Below the pieces are notes generated by a model. It had not been told where the DNA came from. It did not search any database and saw nothing but the letters and a program-made list of their open reading frames with translations. Positions 52,625 to 62,198 of a stretch of DNA of 64,000 nt are shown in pieces. Source of the DNA: Tyto alba (Eukaryota; Chordata; Aves; Strigiformes; Tytonidae); the NCBI RefSeq assembly GCF_018691265.1, contig NW_024881282.1, positions 47,907,853-47,971,852 on the forward strand, written 5' to 3'. Made by a program: the position numbers and the translations under genes. The first letter of the stretch is position 1; each line of letters begins with the position of its first letter.

Positions 52625-55600
52625 ATCTTAATTAACCCACTGTTCTATTTCGTATGGTTGTATAAGTTACACTATCACATGCACATATTACTCGAGACAA
52701 ATTAAACTGATCATGCCTTTTAACTACCTACATGCTCACAAATTATCTTACGCAACTCTCCCTTCTGCAGGCCAATAAGGAACAACTTAATTTCTCCATG
52801 TTAGAGGTTCCCTGTCCAGCATAAGAATACCACAGAAGGAATCAATAAGATCTTTTTGTAAATTTGTACACAGACAACCTTTGAGAGATACAGAATAGAA
52901 ATATCATATTTAAGGTCTGCCCTTTTTCCATAATCCAAATACCAATAAGGAACAGATTAAACATTTCCCAGTAGTCCATTTCAGAGGGACCTTTGAATGT
53001 TTCAAGCTAGGCAACAGAAGTAATGTCTCCCGAACAGACCGAAGAAAACATGGGATTTCCTCTGTACCCTTTCACCCTCACTTCTCAGATCCTCTCATTC
53101 TGGAAGGAAACCCATTTTATATTTGGTGAACAGCGGGTGGGGAGCAAAGGCACTTATTAAGTGTTGGTCAACATGAATCTCAGGGCACCACTCAAGACCT
53201 CCAAGAGACAGGAGCATCCTCAGGTACACTTTGTGCTCCCACAGTGGTCCCATCCTCTGTGGGCATGCTCCTGCTCTTTGGCAGATGTCAGCTGGATGTT
53301 CAGGAACCGCCAGAGACCTCTGAAGGGCAGCAGGTTGGGGACACCAAACGTTCATCGTGTGCTGTGATGGGAGCAGATAGGCTACAGCCTCGTGGTTCAT
53401 CCCCCTTCCACATCTGCACCACAGACCTAGGAATATCCTCCTCCAGAAAAGCACATCAAGCACCAAGGCAGATCCCTGGTATCTCAGAGTAGATTTCACT
53501 TCTAGATTGCAACTGTCTTCCACAGTAATGCATCTGTGTTAAGGCAGCAAACACCCAGGCACTTTTAAGTTCTTTTAAGTTCTACCCACATCCTTTCCAT
53601 GCAGACTAAGAAGACTGACTGTAGTTATAACTATGTAGTCCAAACATAATTCAATCAGTCCTTCATAACAGACATTGATGGAACCATGTCTGAATAGTCT
53701 TTTGGGGGCATTGTGAGAAAATAGAATGGCTTCTTCCCCCAAGACTTTGAATAAACATAAAAGTAAATTTAGTTGGCCATCATTTTAATGAACAAGCAGG
53801 ATGGTAGGCAAATTAATAAAATAGGTCATCAGAAGCAGGAAATTAGAAAAAAAGCAAAGCTTTGACAGCTTACATTAAAAATAAATGAAAAACACAACTA
53901 TACATTTTAATTTATAGTAGTTTCTCATTTGTAGCCAAAACAGCAGTAGACATCAGAAACTAACTGATTTTAACATTAATTAAGAATATGCCGAATCTTT
54001 CCATATCCCCACCCCCTAGGAAGCACCAAGAAAGCAACATCTATGCAACAAATTTATGACGTTAATAACTAGTTAAGAATATATTCATAAGCTTGGGAAA
54101 AGTCTACTGAAGTCCTAAGAACCAGTCCCACCTCAAGCCTCTCCTTAGGTTCCATTCTTGGATATGCTTTGGGGACTACTTAATTTTTTTTGACTGGATC
54201 ACCTTCATTTATAAATATTTTCTTTGTAGGAGTATAGACGTAACAGTTGGAAAACTCAACATTTTTTAAGGACAAGATAATTTATTCTCTGTCCAGGTAG
54301 GTCTATTGATAGAGAAACTTTCACTCAGGAAAAAAACAAAACAAAGCAAAACAACCCAAACAAACAAACAAATGAAAAACACCTGCAGTTATACCAATGC
54401 AATTCTTCAACATTTAAAATCATTTATACTATGGAATTTGGCTGACCAAACTTGGAAAAAATTGGCCCTACATATGGGGATTAATTATCAACTTCAATGA
54501 TTAAGTATAAAGCAAAATAAAATCTATTTTTTGTTACATGAGAGTTTACTAACCAACTGGGATGAAAACCAGTGAAAGATGACTTTTTAGTCATTAAAGT
54601 TAATGAATGAAACAGATTAAAAATATAGAGATCAGATCTCCTGGGTATAAATGGGCAATTTTTGTAGTCTTGTTTCAGTTCAGAACCAAAGCACATATAT
54701 CCTCTCAGCTAAAGGTACATTTTCAGTTTTTTCTAACACTCTCCTGACAAATTAAAGAAAAAAGGCCAATAGCTTTACAGAAACTATGAGGATTAAAAAA
54801 GTAATGACACATAAAATACGTTTTAGTTGGCTCACAAGATAGTATGTACTATTGAACTTAATTTCCATAACATGTTTAATAGCAATTGAACAATAAAATA
54901 AGATATATTCACATTTCAGTACTGTGTACGCCCAATGGTCTTTTGTGTGACATCTGAATGTCTTAGAGGACTGTAAGTAAGATCTTTTCATTAAGCCCTT
55001 TATTAGATATAAAAATATTATCCAAATGATTAATCCTCTGGTCTTTCTCCAGCCAGTAAGCTGTTTGATTTCCCCTTCACTCAAATGATCTCCACCAAAC
55101 ATTATAACAACTTGGCAATTCCATTAATAACAGCATTACTAATAAAAATATAACTCTGTTGTGAAACATTCAGCCAGATGATGAAATGACAGCCAACTTC
55201 TGCATGCCATAAAATTAACTGAATAGTTATCCAGCTCACAAGGGCTTTGAAGAGCCATCAATCCAGGAATACAAAGTTATCTGAGTTTCTAGAACAACGA
55301 GTTATGCAGTTACGCAGTAGTAATATACTACTATTTTAAAATAAATATTCAGACATATCTGTATATACACATAAGTGAGGCTGCAAGCACCACTTGCAAT
55401 TAATTATACAATCTGTTATAAAATTGGTTTTGGTCAATTATAACATTGACAATCTGAACCATTTCAACTGAAATGTTCAACCCAGGGTGCCTACTTTGGG
55501 ATGCATTCATTTTACGTGGACCGTTTCAGTAGAGAATTCCAGGCATTTGTCAGATTTAATAACTCCACTACTTAACCCATGCTGAAAGCAAGCAAATGAA

Positions 55601-57156
55601 TGGGCAGTGGTCTGTCAGAGGAGCTCTAGTATTTTTAATCCATTAGGGCAAGGAGGAGAGCCCTCCGTGCATCCGAGGAAGACTCCCTCTGGTTTCCCTA
55701 GCGCCTCAGCCAACCGAAGAGACTCCTCTGTCTGCAGAGCCCATCCCTGCCCACTCCTTTCCCCAGTGTCCCAGAGTATCATCTCCACCATCTGGTCAGA
55801 TGGATGGAAGATGGGCAGAGGCACCCTGAGGAGCAGCGGAGATGAGAAAAGCCTGAGGAACAACCAGGATGGGGAACAACCAGAAACACAGAGGTGTGTT
55901 ATATCGCAGTCACTCTAGTCTGGTCACTCCTCAGGTGAGACTAGACACAGATTTTTGGCAGGAAACTTTCATGCATGGGTTCATTCATGGGATGCAGGCT
56001 GTGGGGTGGGGATTCCATGTAGACTTACAGCCAACAGCAGCACCATGCTGGGAACCGCTGTTTGAGAGGCATAGGTTTCAAAACAGCCAGGCAGCTTCTC
56101 TGCTGTCTGGACCATGCCTTCCTCATCTCTGAAAATCTGCATTGAGTGAAAGGGCTGGGCTCCTGAAAGTCTCAGTTTGTGTGTCCTCAAAGACTTTTTA
56201 AGAGTTGGCAATTGAATTCCCCAAGGACTGTAGGCATGTGTCCTGGCTCCAACAGGACTTCTCTGCAATGGTCCTGCAATTGTTCTCAGCAACTCCACGA
56301 GAGCCCACCGCAGCCCTGCTGCCCTTAACACTGTCAGTCTGTGCCAGTGGCAGGCAAACAACCCTCATTGCTCAAACCACGCTCAGACGGTAGCAAATAA
56401 ATTAAACATTTCCCCACAGTTAAAGACTTACACATACAAAGCCTCATCTTTCATAAATTGAAGCAAGTCCTTTCATAGGGCTGGGACAACTTGCATCGGT
56501 TGAGAATATACCCCATAATGTGTATCTATAAATGTATTTTTTAAATAGTGTTCTTTGTTGATTGCTTTTTTTTTTTTTTTTTAAGTGTTAAAAATCATCA
56601 ACAGACTAGATAAAAATGTCTAAGTTTTTATGCACATCTTTCTGATTTCACATAGTCCTGTCTCCCTTATCTAATTAGAGTAAGATACTTCAATTAATAA
56701 CATCTGAAAAGTTGCTGGATGTCTCAAAAGAAGAGCCAGGTTTTCATAAAACAAAGGTGTCAGGAGCCAAAATGTTATCACTGCAAGCAAAAAAAGGAAG
56801 AGCACTCAGGTAGGTCCCCATCATGGCCCATATGAATCATACTTAAATATTTAATGTTATTTGCAGTGTGAAGAGCAATATCCTACTTGTACTTTCATAA
56901 GTATTAATCCTGTCATTTTTTCACTCCTTACCTTTCCAAGCATTGTCCAATATTCTCAAAGCATCCAACAACACATGCATACATTCCTTTCTTTATGACT
57001 TTTTTTTTTTTTTGTAGTGACATGAAGTCTGTGAACCTCCAAGGTGACTTAGTTTTCTAATTTCTATCTACTCATCTAAACACACAAACTGAGTTCTTAC
57101 TTTCTTCCTCAAAGCTGTCTGGTAAAGCAACAAAATGACTATCACATGGAGCTTTT
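52625..57156. other. Non-coding block with two GC-richer patches
   Basis: 53095-53523 is open on the minus strand for 142 codons and is GC-richer; its protein contains no motif I recognise. 55600-56400 is similar, with open frames on both strands. Both could be worn repeat or exon fragments. The rest is AT-rich, with T17 at 56566-56582 and T-run 57000-57014. Confidence 0.5.
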
Positions 57157-58239
57157 ACAAAACAAAACAAAGCAAAAAAAAGAACAAACAAACAAAATTT
57201 ACATAATAACACCTTAGTTACTGTTAGCGTTCAGAAGCAAAAGGCCTCATGCACCAAGACTTTACTAAGTGAGTAGATGAAGTTGGGCATCTACTAATTG
57301 GGCATCTACCTCTAACTCTGAGCAAAATCCCAAATAAAACCACACATTCATAGACTGGGAAGAGGGCTGCACTCTTCTAGAAAAGAAAGGAAGAGAGAGA
57401 ATGAACAGACAGACAGAAAGCGAGAGAACTCCAAAATCTACTGGTGAAAGTAAATATAACTACAAACCCAGCAAGAGCTCACACATTTTCTGGTTTACTG
57501 TACAACACATGATGCTTGAAGCTATCTGCCCCATAACACACGAGTCCCAGGTGTGTGGACAGATGGGTCAGTGATGTCAGTGCAGCTCAAACCAGGGTAT
57601 GCATGCTGGGTGCCAAGGTGGCACCTCACAACACATCTAGACGATCTGTCCAGGAGGGCTGGGGAAGGGCCAGTTCTTAAGCTCATGTTCCATAACAAAA
57701 GGAAGGATCAAAAGACAAGGGTCCGGAAGGAGAAAACAAATAAACAAACAATGTCCTCCCCCCTCCCAAAAAAATCCCAAACCAAAAACAAAAGACAAAA
57801 AACAACAACAGAAGTACAGGAAAAAAAAAAATAAAAACAAAAACACCACCAAAGTAATCACCTTGTTTGCCTGTTTAATAAGAAAACAAGCTAGCTACTG
57901 GTCACAGAAGTCATATGCAAACAATACACCTCAAAATTTTGGGAACTTTAATGTAAAATAATAAGATTTATTAGTAAATAATTTGTAGAACAATTTGTTA
58001 TGGGCATATTAGCAATAATAGTCTTTCCTCAAATAAAATAAATGAGAAACCTTGAGAAACCTACAAGCAAGCTTATATGGCCAAGAACAGATAGTAAAAG
58101 GGCTATAAGTCTTGTTTGCATCAGGAGATTTTTTGAGTGGTCCCACACCAAGTCTTTCTTTCATGTAGAATGAGAAACAGTCTTAAACTAATGTGTCAGT
58201 AGAGTAACTATAAAATGAATTGATAAAAAAGGGGTAATA
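57157..58239. other. Non-coding block with A-rich tracts
   Basis: A-rich tracts of the AAAC/AAAAC type lie at 57157-57197 and about 57764-57850. A 12-base direct repeat (TTGGGCATCTAC at 57283 and 57298) marks a small tandem duplication. No coding signal. Confidence 0.6.
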
Positions 58240-59520
58240 AATTGTTAAGGCCAGATGTTGTTCACCCAAGAGATTTTAAACAGTTCTTATGAGAAATTGC
58301 CAAAGTATTGTCATAACTATTGTGCAATATCCCATTTGTACAATCTATCTTAAATCAGATTCAGTACTGGAAATTACAGTAAAGAATAGCACTGTTAGAT
58401 AAATGAATATCTGTGATATACAAGAGAAGGGTCAACATAGCTTTAGTAAGAGATTTGATAATGGACAAAAATATTAAAAACTCTTTGAAGGAGTTAGCTA
58501 GCATGCAAATAAAAGGTGATCTCATGGGTTTACAAAATGCCTTTGATCAGGAAACAGGACAGTAGTCACAAGATCAACAATGTTCCATATCAAAAACTCT
58601 GAAAAACAGCACTATCTTGAAATAAGAGGAAATATCCACTCTAAAATTAATATGTACTTAATGACAGGAAGAGTGAGCACGTAAGGGGCACGTGTGCTCA
58701 GGCATCAGGAAGGCCTGGGGGAGGGAAAAGTACGGTCAGTAACCCTAAGCAACTCTCAAAAAAACGAAACTATGAAAAGCTACAGAAAAAATTCTCAGAG
58801 TATTGAGCAATTGGACAATAAAATGGCAAGTGACATTCAAATGCCAAAATAAGGCACATAACCAAGATTAGCTTTGTTTATCAGCAGGCAATAACAGACA
58901 CTAAATTTGTTATTACCATTTAGGAACCATCATGTAGATCCATCACCAAATGTTCCAGATAAGAAAAAAAACCAAACAAACAAACAAAAAAAAAACAACC
59001 CAGACAACAAAAACCCACACAAGCAAAGCCACCACAGACATTACTCAGTTTGATGGCTGTCCAAAGGACAACACAGAACGTTAGGAAGAGTTACAACAAA
59101 AAGAAAACTTCAGCATGCAATTATATATACATCACATGCTCCCAGCTTGAATACTACAGGGAATTCTGGTGTCTTTCACTATCATCTCAAAAGCCTCAGA
59201 CTAGAAACAGAGAGGGAGTGAACAAATTCACAGAAAAGACTTTTGTATTAGAAGGATGACACTGTAGAACTGTTCAGTCTGAGCATGGAAGAGAACACGT
59301 GTGACAAAATTCTATAAAATCATGAATGATCCAGAGAGGTAAACAGAAAATAACAGTCTCTAATTCTAATGAGACAAAGTGTCAAATAAAACTGAATTAG
59401 CAAACAGAAGTCTGAAATAAAAACAAAAATGTACTTTTTCCAGACAAAATACATACAGTGACACATGATGTAGCATATGTTAAAAGTCTGACATAGGTCC
59501 AAAAACTTTTTAGGCAAGCT
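58240..59520 (+). mobile_element. Ancient amniote-type CR1 LINE, heavily decayed
   Basis: This degraded CR1 body was recognised by a co-linear series of CR1 landmarks. In order they are: a GTCAACATAGCTTTAGTAAG block at 58432-58451; a GCCTTTGATCAGG block near 58540; an AGAGGAAATATCC...CTTAATGACAGGAAG block near 58626-58672; GAGCTACA-like then CAATTGGACAATAAAATGGCAAG...ACATTCAAATG near 58774-58844; the CCAAAGGACAACACAGAACGT block near 59060-59080; GCTTGAATACTACAGGGAAT near 59145-59165; TCTATAAAATCATGAATGATC near 59310-59330; and a GTACTTTTTCCAGACAAAAT block near 59430-59450. These follow the order of the old CR1 subfamilies known from turtles, crocodilians and birds. The reading frame is destroyed. 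Spacing suggests a deletion around 58675-58775, where the reverse transcriptase catalytic segment should lie. An A-rich block (58962-59025) interrupts it. Exact borders are uncertain by about 50 bases. Confidence 0.8.
58962..59025. repeat. A-rich / (AAAC)-like tract inside old CR1
   Basis: This is a run of A with scattered C (AAAC and AAACAAAC units) that splits two recognisable blocks of the ancient CR1 element. Since the element's normal sequence is not A-rich here, the tract must have arisen or expanded after the CR1 insertion, either by local slippage or as the remnant of a small A-tailed insertion. No body of an inserted element can be identified next to it. Confidence 0.8.
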
Positions 59521-59924
59521 CATTGTTTAAAATTCTATATCCAGTAGAGTTCAAACATGACCTTGGTTCAGGAAACCCGTAAATCGAGGAAAAGCTAGAT
59601 GGGTACACAACAAAAGGATACTTTAGGCTGCTGTGGTGACATACTTCTTTCTTACACAGCCTTGAATGAACACCATCACCTGCAGAGTGAGTATTATAAG
59701 AGTGTATCTCAGGTATCACACTGCTCAATTCCTTCTTTAATATTAGTATGGACAGGCTACTTAACAGATGCAGAACCCACATGAAATTGAGAGAAGCTAG
59801 CCAGTGCGTTGAAACACAAAAGATACACAAGATGTGAAGTCATCCTGCTCTCTCCAGCACCAAGCTTTATATATATCTCTGAATTTCAACAAACATGTTA
59901 ACCTTCCAAAGAAAGTTCAGTTAT
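59521..59924. other. Spacer between two CR1 pieces
   Basis: About 400 bases that I cannot assign. It may hold the eroded 3' end of the old CR1 at 58240-59520. A 106-codon open frame on the minus strand (59510-59830) shows no motif. Confidence 0.45.
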
Positions 59925-60060
59925 TGACCATGAGGCTATTCAGAGGTCTAGAAAACAGGACTCATGAGGAAACACTGCATAAAACAGGATACTTAAAAAG
60001 AGAAAAGTGAACAGACACGGTCCATGAACACATACAAGCTTCAGCAACTTTTACTAGGAT
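59925..60060 (+). mobile_element. CR1 LINE scrap (possibly a second old copy)
   Basis: AGAGGTCTAGAAAACAGGAC at 59941-59960, followed by TCATGAGGAAACACTG and then TTAAAAAGAGAAAAGTGAAC, matches the order of the CR1 segment that encodes the RGLE..SYEERL...K(E)KRR region. In the neighbouring copy (58240-59520) the corresponding segment lies near 59200-59310, so this scrap repeats material already passed. It is therefore either a separate insertion or a duplicated piece. It is too short and divergent to place in a subfamily. Confidence 0.5.
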
Positions 60061-61243
60061 AAGGATAAAACTGGGATAAGTGTCCTAAGAGAACATCAGA
60101 AATGTTGTCATTCCTGAGCTGATCTAAAGAAATCTCCAAATGTTGGTGGGGAGTGACTTAAGCTGATTGTGTGTGGGGACACGGTAGTCAGATGGCCAAG
60201 TCTCTTGCCATCTCTATCTCCCTGGATTTAATCCAGTAATAACTAATATATTACACTTTAAAAAAGCATAATTCTCAGCATTTCGTGTCCAATACCAAAA
60301 AAAGCTCGAGCTAGATAGACAGTACAGCCTCAGAGATAAGCATACACACAAAGGACTAGGGGAAAAGGTCAGGATTCACATCTTTAATATATATAACAAC
60401 TTTTCCCCTCAGTCTACATTTACCATGGCTGTCAAGTTATCTTAATATTATTCTTTAGAAACAGTAAATGTAGAAGTTAATTCAAAGTCCCTAATCTTCT
60501 TTTAACTATCTTTTAATACCAGGAAATACATCAAATTAAAACTTCAGAATCAATCTATGAATAGGAATGATTATGTTCTTTATATTGGAGATTTAGATAG
60601 TTACTTACAGGTAAACAAAAATGCTTTAAGAAAAAAATAAGTGACTTCTTCAATTACATACACTGCAAATAGAAAAACTGTACAAAATATTTTTCTAATT
60701 TATTTTAAAATTTGAGTCAAATTCTAGCCCCAGATGACAGAGAAATCAATCCATGACAGTGCTGTGAATAATTAAACAAACAATTAGCATTAATAATAAA
60801 TGATACATGGATATAGATCTCTAGATTGAAAATGTTCACTTAAGGTTCATGACAATTAATGATAGCTGAACTTTGGCCATTTTCAAATAATGGAATTTTA
60901 ATACTATTTCCTATTAAAACTACACACCTTGAACCTTTTAGAAAAATAGACTTAAGAGGCTTGTTATTCTTTTACATCATGAAACACTGAGTTTTTCAGA
61001 AGGACGGTGTAATATTTCTCAAAAAACTAGTGCATTTCTGAGCTCTTCTCCATTGGAAAGCTCTGGAGGGCACAGAAAGAACATCATACAGTTACAGAGA
61101 AGGATGGAAGGACGGAAGGAATGACCAAAACCATTTATTTTACTAAGTGCAATCCACCATTCTATACCAAGCTACCACTGGAACCAATGGCAATTTTTTC
61201 TAGGCTGTTAAATTTGGAGAAAAAGTACTGAAGCTTTAAGAAA
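60061..61243. other. AT-rich non-coding block
   Basis: Nothing is identified, apart from a short GGAAGGA-type purine repeat at 61100-61123 shortly before the CR1 copy. Confidence 0.55.
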
Positions 61244-61255
61244 TTGGGGCCAATT

Positions 61256-62108
61256 CTGTTTAATATCTTTGTCAACAACCTGGACGAGGGGATCAAGTGC
61301 ACCCTCAGGAAGTTTCCAGATGACACTGAGTTGGGCAGAAGTGTTGATCTGATTGACGATAGGAAGGTTTTACAGAGTGATCTGGACAGGCTGGATTGAT
61401 GGGCAGAAGCCAATTGTAGGAGATTCAACAAGACCAAGTGCTGGGTCCTGCACTTGGGTCACAACAACCCCAGGCAATGCTACAGGCTTGGGGAAGAGTG
61501 GCTGGAAAGCTGCCCTGTGGAAAAGGACCTGGAGGTGTTGATCAACAGCCAGCTGACATGAACTGGCAGTGTGCCCAGGTGGCCAACAGCATCCTGGCTT
61601 GTATCAGAAACAGTATGGCCACCAGGACTGGGGAAGTAATTGTCCCGCTATACTCAGCACTGGTGAGGTTACACCTTGAATATTGTGTTCATTTTGGGGC
61701 CCCTCACTACAAGAAAGACACTGAGATGGTGGAGCATGTCCAAAGGAGGGCAACAAATATGGTGGAGGGTCTAGAGCACAAGTCTTACGATGAACGGCTG
61801 GGGGAACTGGGGTTGTTTAGCCTGGGGAAAAGAAGGCTGAGGAGAGACCTTATAACTCTCTACAACTACCTGAAAGAAGTTTGTAACAAGTTGGGTGCCT
61901 GTCTCTTTTCCCAAGTAACAAGCAATAGGACAAGAGGAAATGGCCTCAAGTCGAGCTGGAGGAGGTTTAGATTGGATATTAGGAAAAAAAATTCTTCACT
62001 GAAAGGGTTATCAGTCATTGGAACAAGTTGCCCAGGGAAGTGGCTGAGTCAGCATTCCTGGAGGTATTTAAAAGACATGTAGATGTGGCACTTCAGGATG
62101 TGGTTTAG
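61256..62108 (+). pseudogene. CR1 ORF2 (reverse transcriptase C-terminal part), broken in three frames
   Basis: This is the remnant of the CR1 replicase. Three consecutive segments lie in three frames. Segment A (61256 to about 61560) carries the reverse transcriptase catalytic block: FPDDT at 61313-61327 stands where CR1 has FADDT. Both aspartates are kept and the alanine has become proline. It contains an in-frame TGA at 61397-61399 and another at 61559-61561. Segment B (about 61567-61985, inside an open stretch 61438-62082 of 214 codons) holds the typical CR1 thumb and C-terminal wording, including [49 protein letters not shown] and RTRGNGLK. An A-run at 61984-61991 marks the next frameshift. 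Segment C (61992-62108) continues with [17 protein letters not shown] and ends at TAG 62106-62108, the natural end of the frame. The first 40 or so residues of the 214-codon open stretch are out-of-frame read-through, not CR1 protein. It is not functional. Confidence 0.92.
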
Positions 62109-62174
62109 TGGTAGACATGGCAGTGTTAGGTTTACAGTTGGACTTGATGACCTTAAAGGTATTTTCCAGCCTAA

Positions 62175-62198
62175 ATGATTCTATGATTCTATCATTCT
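62175..62198 (+). repeat. CR1 3'-terminal octamer repeats
   Basis: Two exact ATGATTCT units and one variant (ATCATTCT) are joined head to tail at the very 3' end of the CR1 copy. In CR1 elements such short tandem octamers replace a poly-A tail and are thought to serve as the priming signal for the reverse transcriptase. They fix the orientation (plus) and the 3' border of the element. Confidence 0.9.

Larger units (their letters stand above)
61244..62198 (+). mobile_element. CR1 LINE retrotransposon, 5'-truncated 3' end
   Basis: This is a non-LTR retrotransposon copy of the CR1 family. It enters within the reverse transcriptase region (about 61244) and runs through the C-terminal coding part and a short 3' UTR to three octamer units of the type ATGATTCT at 62175-62198, the third with one change. 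That octamer tail, the conserved 3' UTR wording just before it (TTGGACTTGATGACCTTAA at 62139-62157), and the lack of a poly-A tail are hallmarks of CR1 in birds and other sauropsids. The 5' truncation is typical of target-primed reverse transcription. The copy is non-autonomous and broken (see the coding remnant inside it). It is clearly younger than the copies at 24610-24832 and 58240-59520, because long stretches still read as CR1 protein. I see no convincing target-site duplication. I recognised the family from memory of CR1; no database search was run. Confidence 0.95.

Noticed and set aside
54752..55102. 116-codon minus-strand open frame
   Set aside because: The hydrophobic, AT-rich translation is typical of AT-rich non-coding DNA. 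No start or splice context.
61438..61560. N-terminal part of the 214-codon open stretch as genuine protein
   Set aside because: In this part the true CR1 frame is a different one (the frame of 61256). The first 40 or so residues are out-of-frame read-through.
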